A DNA stretch of 64,000 nucleotides, taken from NCBI GenBank assembly GCA_029379385.1, contig CM055612.1, forward strand, positions 8,122,001-8,186,000, written 5' to 3'. The position numbers and the translations under genes are program-made. The stretch comes from Quillaja saponaria (lineage: Eukaryota > Streptophyta > Magnoliopsida > Fabales > Quillajaceae). Each line of letters starts with the position of its first letter. Position 1 is the first letter of the stretch. Shown one piece after another: positions 1-13,061 of the stretch. The notes beneath the pieces were generated by a model. The model was not told the DNA's origin and did no database searches. It was given only the letters and a program-made list of their open reading frames with translations.

Positions 1-1129
1 TCAGTACTTTGCTACTGAAAATTACCTGGTGATTGTTGGCTCTCTGTCTCTGTCTCTTGCTCGACCCTCCTCTTTTTGATTGATAAGTCACAATACACCC
101 ACCCACTAGGTTTTGAAGATCACACACTTCACCCTCATTCTTAAAGGTATAAGAGATATTAGACCAAAAGGTCAGTCTTAGGAACTAAAACAGAATCGTC
201 TGAGGGCAAGCATATTTCTGTTTTCCAGCAAATGCATGCATCCACATGTGTGGTAGAGGTATAGTTTATTGAATAGGAGGAGTTAATTGTTCCTTATATT
301 CATGAACTATGATCTTTACTGCCCATAGTCCATAGTCCATACGTTTGATTGTTTTTTATACACAACCCATACATCTCACTTAAAGTGGATGCTGATATCA
401 AAGCCAGAAGAAGTAGAAAATAGTGAGATAGTATTCTGGTAACTGTATGACACTGAAAAGTTGAGAGGGAAGGAATTATTATGCATGATTTAGTCATCCA
501 CCACATTTTAGTCTTAGGACTGAGTAGTGGTGAGTTTAAATAATAATTTGGTGACCACCCTCATGCTTAACTCTCTTTGATTTGATTCACGCCTCCATAT
601 GTCAATTCCAAACCATCTCATTATCTTATGATTTGGTCATATATCTAGCTTTAGTAATCCACTTCTCTAGTAACTAGGATGGAGATGGTTCATTCTATAC
701 TATTGGGTACTTCCCTATTTCCACTACTACTGCGTCTCTTAAACTTTGTGAACTGGTATTGGGAAAAAAAATACATGATAAATTGATAATGCATGTAACT
801 GTCTGATTGAAACTTCTGTTCTTTCTTTTCTTTTAAAGGTGTTGGGGTAAAGGATTAAGGCTCAAATTTTCGATAATTGCATATTTCAATTTATTTAGTT
901 CCTGAGAAAGATAGTAGGAGGCAGTGTTTTCTTTATTTCTTCATTGATGCTTAGTGAGTGGTTTAGTTGTTGGTGTCGAAGTACCACTCAGCCCAAAAGC
1001 TTAAGCTTTAGTTGAGACCCCATGAATGGGTTTTGATACCTTGTAGGTGGTACATGCATCACTGTTTGATCAGCTCTATCTGTACACGTTTTGAAGATTG
1101 GGTTTTTTTCCTTTTTCATTTTCTGTTAG
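1..1129 (+). other. probable intron of the USP gene; no exon recognised
   Basis: The first USP exon seen starts at 1130 after a pyrimidine-rich acceptor (ttctgttag). The preceding exon of this family encodes residues ending in a Leu-Arg-Lys type context, and I do not find it in these 1.1 kb, so it should lie left of the window. Short open frames here resemble nothing I know. Confidence 0.5.
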
Positions 1130-1676
1130 GCTGGTGTCCAAATAGAAGATCCATTACAACAGGTGTTCAATGGGCAAGAGGTGGAAGTGTGGCCTAGAGT
1201 CACATGGAAGCCAAAATGGGGTTTGACCTTTTCTCAGATCAAGAGCAAAGTGGGTGGAAGTTGCTCAATATCTCAGAGATCTACATTATCAATTAAGGGT
1301 CGAAATATCTTTCTTGAGGATCTCTCCTTGGATGGAGCTCTTATCATTAGCGCCATTGAAGATGCAGAGGTATGTAAAGACAATTGAAACATATTGCCCA
1401 ATAATTATTTCCTTTTGCGGGGTTTCAAAATATATTTCACTACCTTTCACTTGGTCATGGGATGTTTTAATTGATGTGGAACAACTATCATCTTTAATCT
1501 TTAAATAGGTAAAAGTGGGAGGTTCAATTCAAAACAAGGGTTGGTTGCTAGAACATGTTGACTACAAAGATGCTTCAGTCCCGGAGGAAATAAGAACCAG
1601 GGGATTCAAATTCAACAAAATTGAGCAGCTAGAAAAGAATTATTCTGAGCCTGGCAAGTTCAGCTTGAAACCTTGA
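1130..1676 (+). CDS. USP: UDP-sugar pyrophosphorylase, C-terminal two exons (partial)
   Basis: Two exons, 1130-1369 and 1509-1676, joined by a GT/AG intron, encode about 135 C-terminal residues. They begin [20 protein letters not shown] and end [19 protein letters not shown]. Recognisable blocks are [46 protein letters not shown] and the LEK-PGKFS tail. They match, from memory, plant UDP-sugar pyrophosphorylase (Arabidopsis At5g52560 type), a cytosolic enzyme that makes UDP-sugars from UTP and sugar-1-phosphates in the salvage pathway. The part seen is the C-terminal beta-helix region; the nucleotide-binding core is outside the window. No stop or frameshift interrupts either exon. I cannot tell whether the rest of the gene is intact to the left. 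Confidence 0.85.
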
Positions 1677-2560
1677 AGTTGCATTATCTAAAAAGCTTCC
1701 TTTTAAAAAAAAAAAAAAAACTTTTGTAACTTACCATCAAGAGGTTGGTTTCGAAATGGAATTGCCTTTCAATAATATTTTGTGAGATTTCAGATTAAAG
1801 TTTTGCATGGCTTTCGCCTTTTATTTTTTTGAGGGACAGAGTATACGGGATTAGTTAATATGATTTAGTCTGCCCACAAACTTGGTCCCTTGATATGAAT
1901 AAATGGGTTATTCACGACTCTTACTGCATTTTGTTGGGTAAAAGAACATTCTCTCTGTGTATATACATATTTAGTTACTGTGTTATGTAATGCACTTGAG
2001 CGAAGTTCTCATTCTGACTCCAGCATATGGATTGGCATTTGTGCAAGTTTCAAGATGTTTGATTAATCAGTTTTCAGAAATTTCTTTAGTGCTTTCAAAA
2101 GTTCTATTTATTTATATGATTGACTCTTATTCCAGGAAACAATTTAAGATTCCATTGCTATACAAAACCGCCCAAGAAGAAGATTGCAAAACATGTCCAT
2201 ATCACCAAATTAATTATTAGAACAACTACTGTCAAACCAAGTGTTTTGCTTAGGTTTTGACACGTCGATAAACGTGCCCCATGATTTGGCACCAGGTTTT
2301 TATACAAGTGACTGGTAGATAGAAACAAGGAAAGTTGACTTAGAAGAATATAGACTAGAAGATTCTAGTTTCTGTTATAATAAACCAAAAGCTTCCAAAA
2401 CGAAATTTCTTTTAGCAAAAAAAATCACATAAGAAATTTCCTGTAAACTTCCTTGACGATTCTTATGCACTCGACATGAATATCACTTGGACCATTTGGC
2501 ACCCTCTGTAGTCTGTACATTATCCGTACTTCACCAAATTGAACACCCCCAGCAATCCAT
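1677..2560. other. intergenic: USP 3' flank and upstream region of the CML gene
   Basis: Contains an A-run at about 1706-1721 and AT-rich sequence suitable for USP 3' end formation. A 76-residue open frame at 1990-2220 has no recognisable domain and is not called. Confidence 0.5.
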
Positions 2561-2569
2561 TATAAATAC
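2561..2569 (+). promoter_or_regulatory. TATA box of the CML44-like gene
   Basis: The sequence tataaatac lies about 110 bases before the chosen ATG (2672), a normal distance for a plant TATA box with a short leader. The leader is rich in purines and AAC. Confidence 0.6.
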
Positions 2570-2671
2570 AAAGAGACCCCCTTTCACCTTTACTTGTAGA
2601 CAAAGAGAGAGACACCCTTTATAATTAACAAACTTCAAACAACAGAAATTAGATTGATTGGTTTCTCATTC

Positions 2672-3169
2672 ATGGTCTTTGCCAATATGTGTCCCTTAAA
2701 CACAACTGACTTGCTAAGGATTTTTGAGAAGCTTGACATGAATGGTGATGGGCTTGTGAGTCTTGACGAGTTGAATTGGCTGCTGGAGAAAATTGGCTTT
2801 CAATTTAACGAAGAAGAGGTTGAGTCACTTGTGGGAAAAGAAAGTCTTGATTTCAATGAATTCTTGTTCTTTTACGAGTCTATATCGAAGCAGAGCAATG
2901 GTGACAGCAAAGGGGGTGATGAATATGATGGCATGAAGGAGGAAGACGACGTTGACAGCGATCTCGTTAAGGCTTTTAGAGTGTTTGATTTGAATGGTGA
3001 TGGATACATTACTAGCCAAGAGCTTGAGTGTGTTTTAAAAAGACTTGGATTATGGGATGAGAAAAGTGGCAAGGATTGTGGAAGCATGATTTACATGTAT
3101 GACACTAATTTGGATGGACAGCTTGATTTTGAGGAATTCAAGAACATGATGTTGCTTACAATTTCTTGA
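2672..3169 (+). CDS. calmodulin-like EF-hand protein, CML44-like
   Basis: Intronless gene of 165 residues, a Ca2+ sensor with four EF-hand positions. Three have good 12-residue loops: EF1 at residues 22-33 (DMNGDGLVSLDE), EF3 at 106-117 (DLNGDGYITSQE) and EF4 at 144-155 (DTNLDGQLDFEE), each with Asp at position 1 and Glu at position 12. The second position (about residues 55-68, ESLDFNEFLFFYES) is degenerate and unlikely to bind Ca2+. An acidic linker (residues 83-97) joins the two lobes. The start is the first ATG of the frame, downstream of a TATA box; an in-frame ATG follows at residue 6, and the PLNTTDL-RIFEKLD start resembles Arabidopsis CML44. No signal peptide or membrane segment is visible. 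Family placement rests on memory, so the CML number is uncertain. Confidence 0.88.
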   Translation: MVFANMCPLNTTDLLRIFEKLDMNGDGLVSLDELNWLLEKIGFQFNEEEVESLVGKESLDFNEFLFFYESISKQSNGDSKGGDEYDGMKEEDDVDSDLVKAFRVFDLNGDGYITSQELECVLKRLGLWDEKSGKDCGSMIYMYDTNLDGQLDFEEFKNMMLLTIS

Positions 3170-5315
3170 ATCTGTGCTGAATTGGTCAAGTCTGACAATT
3201 ATATATATGATCAAAAATGAAGATTCAATATAAAATATATTTGAAGCTCCTGCAGTTTTTGGTATCAGAGGTTGTAATTAATCCCATGCGGTAATATCAA
3301 TACGTATAAAGTTGTATACCTGCAGTCTCTCTTGCCGGTTTGGCAGCCTTGCTTGTGAGCTATCGTTCTGTGTACTTGAGAATTCATTCTGGATTTTATC
3401 TTTCTTTGGATTTAATTTTAAACAAAATTTTCTGGATATTATTTTGCATAGTAATTGAATCTTATGAGTGTTGACCATTGCATGATTATCATGATTTTAG
3501 ACAAAATTTGGGTTAATTATAATTTTGTTCATTTAAACTTATTAGCTCGTTAGAATGGTACTCGTTTAAACCCAAGTGTGTTTGTTTGTTTTTTTTTTTT
3601 TTTTTTTAAATTCAAAGTTTGAACATGCAAAATTATTTCTATTAACTAAACGTAAAATTGAAATCTAAAATGAACTAATTATATTTTGAATGAATTCTTA
3701 ATTTATGAAATTGTATGAGAAAAATATGTGTATGTAATAATAATAAGATATTTGTGGGTAGGTTTGTTGGTTAGCAGTAATTGTACTTCAACAAATATTG
3801 TAGGAAAAATCTAGCAACTTCTAGTACAATCTGCCAATACTATATATAAAAGACAACAATATTGGCATCACCCTCCAAAATAAAGTGACAGCTCAACACA
3901 TGACAACCTCAAATATTATTTAATATTAACCTACACCAGCTATCTACTTTTTCTCCTCAATAATTTTTTTGAGTACATATATGACTATATGAACACTCAA
4001 TATAAGAGATAATTTATTTTACCTTAATGTTATGGTTTATGTTGGACATGACCATACACGAGTAATCTTTTATTATGCTTGAAATGATTGAAATACTAAC
4101 CATCATTTTGTTGAATTTTAATAAGCTCTCTTAGCACACTTATTGCCCGGGGTGATTTACTTTGACTATGATAACAATAGTTTATCCCGTTAAAATTTAA
4201 ATAATGTTTATACGTATAAGTTAATTTTAATAAAATGGAAAAAATAACTCAAATGTTTCATTAAAATTTGGACAAAACGTGCAGGCTTATTAAAATTTAA
4301 TAAAATATTTGTATCCCCACAAAATTTACATAAAATGAGAAAAATAATTTAAGTTAAATTTGTTCTCAAACTTTATCAAAATATAACTTTCTTTCTTTTT
4401 CTTGTAGCCTATCAATTATTATTTTTTAAATTATTAAGGCACTTAGTCAATAAGCTATAATTTTTTTTGTTTTTTAATAATTATTATTACTTAAAAAAAT
4501 ATAGCTAACCTTTTTACATTATTTTTTTATATTGAAAATGAAAATTTTTTTATTTGAGTCATAATAATAAAAGTTAATAACAGACACAAATCATTTTATA
4601 TTTCATTATTTTCTTTTATTTTGTATGATTTTAGTTTGCTTATTTTAGCAAGAAAATACATACATTCAATTAAGATAAAATAAATCTTGTTACTTTTAGT
4701 ATTTTTACACACACACAAAAGTCAGAATTATTTAATTAATCACGTTACATTCATTTAAAAATTTCAATTTGTTTACTATTTATATTATTTTTCGAGCTTA
4801 ACAAATGAATGTGATTAAGAAAGAGAATATACTATATATTGTGCACATCAATAAGTATCTATGAGTTACCCCTATTGACAACAAGTTTTGAATCCGCTAC
4901 TGCATTGTAAACACTGAATTTAATTTATTGTAATCTTTGTCTTCATATTTCTCTCTTAAAATTTTCTATTATTAAGTGTTTTATAGGATTACTTGTTATA
5001 ATTATATATAAATATAGTAAATTTCAAAGCCGATTTTTATTAATGTCATACTTAAATCATCCTTTTAAAAAATTTTGTATTTTAATTAAATTTTTTATCT
5101 TTTTACTGTAAACATAAACTATCATGGTTGATAAGATTTTAGCTCAAGTAGTTAAAACGTAAGTGCTGAGAATGTAATGGTTACATGTTCAAATCATACT
5201 ATTGATTGATAATTTTCTCTTTAATTATAAGTTGTTTCTCCACTGTAGATTGATTCAATTTGTAATATTTATAAGGATTTTTCTATTTTATGTCTACTGA
5301 ATAAGGATTATTTTA
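3170..5315. other. AT-rich intergenic region, no gene seen
   Basis: Very AT-rich, with homopolymer T runs (about 3590-3607). No coding stretch, tRNA or recognisable element end was identified until the foldback structure at 5316. Confidence 0.6.
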
Positions 5316-5698
5316 TAGAATGTTTAAGTACCCTTTAAATAATAAGAAACATTTATTATATTACCTTACTTTTTAACTCTAGCCTTTATTAAATTGACAA
5401 ATGTAATAATTTTATGACTTTTCTTATCTCTTATTATTTCCACTAACTAATAGGGCTAGGTTTAGGGTTAGGGTAAGGGTTGGGGCTTGGATTAGGTTAG
5501 GGTTGGGGTAGGGGTTAGGTTAGGGTTGGGGTTAGGGTTAGGGTTAGGGATGTGGCGAAGGTGAAAAGTTAGTAAAAATAATAAGAGAGAAGAAAAGTCA
5601 TAAAATTATTATGTTTTTCATTATAATACAGATTAGAGTTAAAAAGTATGACAATATAACAAATAATTTTATTATTTAAAAGATATTTACACATTCTA
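5316..5698. repeat. foldback (long inverted repeat) element with a telomere-like loop
   Basis: The left arm (about 5316-5449) and the reverse complement of the right arm (about 5569-5698) align along roughly 130 bases with a few small gaps. Shared blocks include tagaatgt, ttaaataata, actttttaactcta, aataattttatgactttt and tcttattatt. The arms enclose about 120 bases of G-rich sequence. This is the shape of a MITE or foldback transposon. I see no clear target-site duplication, so the family is not assigned. Confidence 0.75.
5450..5568 (+). repeat. degenerate interstitial telomere-like repeat
   Basis: A run of TTAGGG, TTTAGGG and TTGGGG-like units (for example gggttagggttaggga), starting with tttagggttaggg. 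Most units are six-base TTAGGG-type rather than the seven-base plant telomere repeat TTTAGGG. The + strand has many closely spaced G-triplets and could form G-quadruplexes. Confidence 0.8.
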
Positions 5699-7608
5699 CA
5701 ATGTAATTAATGAATAATCATATTTATAAATTGGGAATCCTTGCTGTAATTTGTTTCTAAATTTGAGTACCCAAAAAATAACAAGTCATAATTTGAGAAT
5801 CTTAAGATATACTTGAATGAGATGACTTGGACAAATTAACAAGTCAGTCACTGCTAGAATATTCGTTGGTTTGGATTGTATCTATAAAATTTGTACATTT
5901 TTCATATAGTCATTTGCCTTGATATATTTTACATCTTCTTTTTTCAAAGTCCATTAACAAATTAGTCTTGGCGTGTGACATGGTCATGTAATTGACACAA
6001 AGCACAAAATAAATATAGGTGATAAGTTTTGGTCTTTCTTTTCTCTTTAGTCTTATATACTGTCAATTAGGGACCATTTTGAAACCTCTTATCAATATTC
6101 TTATTCTAACCATGTGGCCAAGTGGGTGAGTAGGTGGTCCAGTACAACTAATAGACATTCACAAGTCTAATTTGTTATCTATATATGGTGAAGAATTGAA
6201 TGGTGTGAATTTGAAAAACTTAAAGACTCATTTGCAACTTGAGTTGAAATTTCTCAAGGCTATGCAAAAAACAATAGCAGCCCAAGATTATATTATTATT
6301 GTAGATAGATGTAGATGTACTGATAATTGTAAGTCTGGCCCAAAATAATAAGTATCTTCTACATCTATAACAGTTTAGAATGGGCAAAATGGTGGACTAG
6401 AGATTGTTTTCAATGAATGGATAGCCCATCAAATGTACCTTTCCATCAATCTATATTATAGACTCTGGGATGCTCATGCTCACGGATCCTCTAAAATGTT
6501 TTATTGGGAGAATTTTTAGAATTCTTTTCATCATAATTATTCCCATTATTTTTTTAAAAATCTAAACCATTCAATTTAATTTTAGAATAAAAACAAAACA
6601 AAGTACTTTTTTGTTAGGCTAAAAAGTGTATTGCTTATTTACTGTTTTTGTCTTTAAGATTATACTAATTTATATTTTAAACATTCATGTTTCTTTTTAT
6701 TATAAGTCATTCTAGATTAATTTTTTATTAAAATTTTAATTTAGATGTAATTCAAACTAATTAGTTGTCATGTCTCTCAGATAGATACATGAAAATAAAA
6801 TATACATAACTATCGATCTAATAATTAAGGAAAATTATTTGTTCAATTTTAATTTTAGACTTCAACATTTATTTTTTAAATTATCAATTTTTTTTTTCCA
6901 GTTGTTTGTAGTTATAACATAGCTAATTTTGTAGGATTTGGATCATTTAGAATTCTCTATGATTTTGGATTCCTTCTTAATTTAATGAATATGTCTTAGC
7001 TAAAAATCTTATAAAAAAATTGATCTCAAATAATTTTACATTAAAAAGAAATGTAAATGATTAAAATATAAATTAGTATAATCTTAACAATAAAATAGTA
7101 GATAAATAAGTATTATACATTTTTTTTAGCCTAATAAGAAAGTTATTTACTTTGTGATTAAATTATTTGAATGATTTAAATAAAAAAAAATAGTATAAAT
7201 GGTTAAAATTTGAAGAATTTTAACAATAAGAGTACCCTCAAGACAATGGTGGAATCTGCATTTCAACTATGGAGACAACGGCGGTCGGATTTTTTAGTAC
7301 TTAACTCATTAAGGGCCCCACAAAATCCACATGAGCTGTCGTCCCACTTCCCCAAACAAATCAAATCAAAGCTGATAATATCAGTCTGTCGCAACTCCAA
7401 TTTCCGCCGTAATCCGCCTGCATTGTACGGAACAACTTCTAATAAAGGAAACCTTTTTCTCTTTATCCTCAAAGATCCACCCACCATCTTTCCTTCTCCT
7501 TCTCCTCCTCAGTTACCTTCGCTTTCTCACACTTTCTCGAGAAAAAAAAAAAAACAACAACTACAAAAAAGAAGAATTCTTCTTCAGAATCGAAGCTTGA
7601 TACTGAAA
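5699..7608. other. AT-rich intergenic region and leader of the PMT gene
   Basis: AT-rich to about 7200 with no gene seen. From about 7480 to 7600 there is a CT-rich stretch (ccttctccttctcctcctc) followed by an A run, typical of a plant 5' leader. The frame stays open upstream of the PMT ATG (from 7210), but that extension lacks family similarity. Confidence 0.5.
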
Positions 7609-10600
7609 ATGAAATTCTTTACAACCACTGCAAATGATGTCCTTAAAACCTCAGCCTTCGTCAAAATTACGGCTTTTTCCCTTGTCTCTGTCTGTTTTCT
7701 CTTTCTGTTGAACCATTACTCTTCTACTTACTCTTCACTCACCTTGTTCTCAATCCCTACCGCTTTAACTTATTCAGTTTCTTCTTCGCCGGAAACTTCT
7801 CCGGCGCCTCCACCTCCAAAAAAGAAGAAAATATTTCGGATGCCTCCGCTTCCGCCGGTAGAGAGAACGGGGATTGTGGACGAGAATGGTGAGATGTCGG
7901 AGGATTTCAAAATTGGAAAGTTCAATTCGAGTTTGAATGAAGATTTTGGGAATTTCAGTGTAAAAGGAGAGGTGAAAGATGAGAAGAGTGGTGTTAGAAT
8001 TAGGGTTGAGAAATATAAGGTTTGTGAGCAGAGTATGAGTGAATATATACCTTGTTTGGATAATGTGGAAGAGATTAAGAAGTTGAATTCGACAGAGAGA
8101 GGGGAAAAGTACGAGCGGCATTGTCCAGAGGAAGGGAAATGGTTGAATTGCTTATTGCCCCGGCCCAAGGCGTACCGGAGTCCGATACCATGGCCAAAGA
8201 GCAGAGATGAGGTATTTTTTGAATTTGAAGTGTGTATGCTTTGTCATTTGTTTATGCTATTTTTGTTTCGCAATTGTCTATATTATATCTTACTTCCTGA
8301 TGGCTGAAATGTTCTTTGTGGACTTCGTTTGGTTGTTTGATTACATTGTTGTTATGGTGGTCTTTGTGTAGAAGATGATTACTTCTTATATGATGAATAG
8401 ATTGTAGATTTGATAGGAGCCTTTTGCTTTGGAGAAGTGAAGAGGCTTGGCTTGATTACTTACAAAGATATTGAATTTTGAACTCATAATTCTTGGAGAT
8501 GTTTAAGTCCTTAAATTGATTTTTATGGAAAATTTGGAAATTTCTCCCACCACTTTAGAACATTTAATGTCTGTCCCCTTTTTGTATGGAATTCCCTGTC
8601 TCTATGTTGGAAATTATTCTGTTACAAAATAATATTATCTAAAAGTGAAACAACACGTAGATGATGAAAAATTGGTTTTGGCATTATTTTCATTATGAAA
8701 TTTGACTGTCATCTATTAAGTAGTTACAACAAAGTTTGCTGGGTTCCTTGGGGGAAAACGAACTTTAGTTACTTGCACCTATGTTGTTAGTACTATTTGT
8801 AAAATAATGGATTGGGCACATCAAGATGGGTGCAGCAGCAGAATGTGTCAAACTTTGATTTTTGTACTTCTCTTCCAGAAATTTAGACTAATATATAAAT
8901 TTTTTGAGACAGCCTCAAAATATGTGGATGAACCAATTAACTGTTGAGGAGCTTCAATATCTTTGTCATATAATCCACACCTTATGGTTCAGTAGAAGCT
9001 GAACGAACTGGTCCTTTCTGAATTGTCTGGATGGACAATGGACAGATGACAGAATTATACTGTAGTTCAATTAATCAGACAGATAGCTATCGTATACTTA
9101 CATACAACAAGAACAGTTAACATGGACACTAGGGTTCAGCATCCTTAAGCATAATCATGAAGAGAAATCTCAAACCTTTTTTCTATTAACTTTTTTTCAT
9201 TTTGATCATATTGTAGACATGGTTTTGTTAAGGATTGACAGAGACAGCTTTCATGAGAATACACGTGAATAGTTAAGGGTGGGCATTTGTAGGCACCAAA
9301 AATAGCTGAAACCTGAAATGGTGAAGAATAAGAAGAGGGTGACATCATGTCATTCTGATGGAATTCTACTTTAAAAGAAACATTTAATATATTTTAAGTT
9401 CTAACATAGATCCTTAGTTTGTCATTGCACCATGTGTCTATTTTTCATAGTTCAGATTAGGAAGTAAGATTCTCTTAGCTAACTGATGTCCAATGACAGA
9501 TGTGGTTCAGTAATGTACCACATACACGTCTGGTTGAAGATAAAGGTGGCCAAAACTGGATATCGAGAAAGAAAGATAAGTTTGTTTTTCCAGGGGGTGG
9601 AACGCAATTTATCCACGGTGCGGATCAGTACTTGAATCAGATTTTGGAGGTTGGGCTCTTCTACAATTCCATTTAGATATCAATATTTAATTGCATGACA
9701 TCAACCACCATTTCTGAATTGAATGTGCAGATGGTTCCTGACATTGCATTTGGCTACAGGGTCCGAGTTGCCTTAGATATTGGTTGTGGAGTGGCAAGTT
9801 TTGGTGCCTTTTTAATGCAGCGTAATGTGACCACTCTTTCAATTGCACCAAAAGATGTTCATGAAAACCAGATTCAGTTTGCAATGGAGCGTGGTGTGCC
9901 AGCCATGGTGGCATTGTTGCTACACGCCGTCTGTTGTATCCAAGCCAAGCTTTTGACATGATCCATTGTTCCAGATGTAGAGTTAATTGGACTCATGATG
10001 GTACTCTCATATCTCTCTCACATATATGCTATTTGGAATATTTTTTCCCACTTTGTACGGTCTAAGACGATTCTTTTGTCAGTTATTTAGTAGAGGAGAT
10101 GCTCTGTACCTGTGACATCTCTGTACTTGAAAATTGACTTAAATTTCATTTTGATGTCTCCAGTGTGAAGTCACTGGAGAATATGTGAGGGCTTTAACTG
10201 TCTCCAGAACCCATTTGATGCTTCTTGGAATAACCTCTTTTCAACTGATAGTCCTTGTTTCCTTTGGTTTTTGATGTAGATGGAATTTTGCTTCTTGAAG
10301 TCAACAGGCTGCTAAGGGCAGGCGGATACTTTGTTTGGGCAGCACAGCCAGTTTATAAACACGGAGAGATCCTACAAGAACAATGGAAAGGTAGCTAATG
10401 GTTTCAATGTTATTCCAAATAGTTGTACTAATTAGTAGTTATTATCAACTCTATGTTATCAAATAGTATCAGAATTTAATAATTATTCTTGTGCTATTAG
10501 GAGTCCTAATTTTTTTCTCTAAAACATCTGTTGTTTGTTTGATATTGCACTTCTAGAGGGACTGCATACTTTATTTATGTTTGTGTTGTGTTCTATTGTC

Positions 10601-13061
10601 ACAATCATCATCTTCGGTATCCAACAACCAACTTTATTATCTTGAGACTTTATTTTGGAGTTCATGGTCTTTGGGCATAATTAACAGAAATGGAGAACCT
10701 GACAACCCGCTTTTGTTGGGAACTTGTAAGGAAGGAGGGTTATATTGCTATATGGAAGAAACCTTCAAACAACAGCTGCTATCTTAGTCGCGACGCTGGT
10801 GTGCAGCCTCCATTATGCGACTCCAATGATGATCCAGATAATGTTTGGTATATTCACTTTCATGTTTTTAACTTCCCCAGTAAATTGTATGCTCATGTAC
10901 TTGATCTGAAATTCTATTTTTAGTAAATAGTGGAATATGTTCAAAATTTCAAATGTTTCAAAAACAAATTTCTGAAAGTTCTATCTGTTTCAACAAAATG
11001 GTTCTTTGTGAAGATATTTCCAGTTTTCATCTTACATGTTGGACTGTTATAATAGCTTGTGTTTGTTTAAGTTTACTTTTGCCATGTAAACATTTGCATC
11101 TCTGCATCTTGGAGATGGAAACATTTTTCTTTTTTCTAGACATCTTTTCGATTTTGTGGCTTAATATTTGACCAGCAGCTGAAAAATTAGAGAAACAAAC
11201 AAATGAAGGAACGTACAGTCTGGAAGAATCCAAAAGAAAAGCCACGACTTCAAAATGTAGTATTCGTTATTAGTCTATTACAAGAAAAATATGAAGCACA
11301 AATAAGCACTCCATCATTATTAAACAAAACGGGTAAAGAATCTTTGCTGGAAACAGTATTACAAATTCTGCTGAATTTTGTCGATAAGAAGAAGAAAATT
11401 CAATCAAGTGAGAAAAGAAATACATGTGGGAATTGATAATAACTTCTAATTAGTCAACTATTTGGAATGAAATAATAGAAAAGAAAAGCAGAAAAGAAGT
11501 CTACTGGAAACAAATTCTGCAGAAGTTAGGATTTGGAAAATAAGAAGAGTTATTGAGTAGTGCGAGTATTGTGATACTTATTGCAGGTATGTTGGGCTGA
11601 ACGCATGCATTACTAAATTACCCAGTACCGGATATGGAGCTAATGTTACCAAATGGCCTGCTCGCCTTAATTTTCCACCTGACAGGCTCCAGACCATTAA
11701 ATTGGATGCTTACATATCCAGGAAGGAACTCTTCAAGGCTGAATCAAAATATTGGAATGAAATAATAGATAGTTATGTTCGAGATTACCATTGGAAAGAG
11801 ATGAAACTAAGAAATGTAATGGACATGAGGGCTGGATTTGGGGGGGTATGTAAGTTGAAAGATGTTGCTATATTTCTTGTGCTGTTTCACCGTAATTAGA
11901 TTTCTATAAAACTAACTTCTCTTCTCCATGACCAGGGGTATCTGTGGTGTTTTTCAGGTTTGCAGCGGCAATGCATGATCTGCAGATTGATTGTTGGGTT
12001 ATGAATGTTGTTCCTGTTAGTGGATTTAAATACCCTGCCTGTTTTATATGACCATGGACTAATAGGAGTTATGCATGACTGGTAGGGACAACACCTTCAA
12101 CTATATGTTTATGTCAAATTGCTATTTCTGGTCTGATGTGCTGGGTAGTTTCGTGTGTATTCAACTTGAAAATTAACTTCGTTATTATATTATAATTTAG
12201 ACTAAGTTCTGGTGCATGCAGTCGTTTTGTTTCTGGTCAAGGAACAATTATCTGCCTTTCACTTGTTAAAACTACAAGCAATTTTCTGCTTTTAGAATCA
12301 TAAAAATCTGAAAAGACAGAAAATTTGTAGAGATCTTCAAAATGTTTGTTTATAAGATTCAAATTTGTGGCTCTCTTGGTTGAGACTTGAGAGTGCTGTA
12401 AGGATTTAGAATATTTATTTAGAGACACATAATGCCACATATATTGTTTCGTAAAGAGTAAAGAAGCATTTTAATTGGTACTGGAAGTCTAAAACTGAGA
12501 AATGAATGCACATTTCTTGGCTGTGGTCTCCAGTTCTATGATATCTGGATATCCCTGTCCAAACTGCATATCTGAACACGGGTGAAATGTATGTTGCATG
12601 AGAAATTGGTGATGAACTTCCCATGTCTTCATCTGTGCTGTGTGACTGAGACCTTGGAATTTATGGTGATCTTGAACATTTCTTGGCAGGTGTGAGCCAT
12701 TTGACACATATCCAAGAACATATGATCTTCTACATGCAGCAGGTCTCTTCTCTGTTGAGGAAAACCGGTATAGATACTGATCTTTCTTTGTTCTTCCATT
12801 TTATACTATGTGCATCCCTTGGTATAGAGGTTAGACAAGTTCTTTACATTTGGCCGACATAAATGTAATATCTCAACAATCATGCTTGAGATGGACCGAA
12901 TGCTAAGACCAGGTGGGAGTGTTTATATACGTGATTCAGTTTCTGTTATCGGTGGCCTTCAAGAAATTGCAATGGTCATGGGATGGGCACCCGCGCTCCA
13001 TGAAACAAGTGAGGGACCTCATGCAAGCTGGAAGGTACTAATCTGTGAGAAGCGCATGTGA
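7609..13061 (+). pseudogene. PMT-family (QUA2-like, DUF248) Golgi methyltransferase, decayed
   Basis: Nine exons are recognisable: 7609-8211, 9500-9649, 9731-10000, 10280-10390, 10688-10847, 11587-11845, 11958-12081, 12690-12767 and about 12863-13061. The family are Golgi type II membrane proteins thought to methylate pectin. Residues 1-45 are a short N-terminus plus signal anchor; exon 3 has the SAM-binding motif [15 protein letters not shown], and exon 6 ends MDMRAGFGG. The C-terminus (STIMLEMDRMLRPGG to ICEKRM) resembles the PMT10-PMT12 group. Damage: one base is missing near 9914 (GTGGCA then GCTACA five rather than six bases apart). The G run at 11840-11846 has one G too many for the splice phase. 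One extra A lies at 12028-12030. The exon 9 acceptor reads aa instead of ag, and the only in-phase alternative (12829) meets a stop. Two of the three indels are in homopolymers, so sequencing error is possible, but not for the acceptor. Confidence 0.82.

Noticed and set aside
2654..2671. Upstream start of the CML gene
   Set aside because: The codon is TTG, not used as a normal plant start; the first ATG is at 2672.
7210..7608. Open N-terminal extension of the PMT frame
   Set aside because: It begins without ATG, runs through CT-rich and A-rich leader sequence and has no family similarity; the ATG at 7609 gives the usual short cytosolic N-terminus and anchor.
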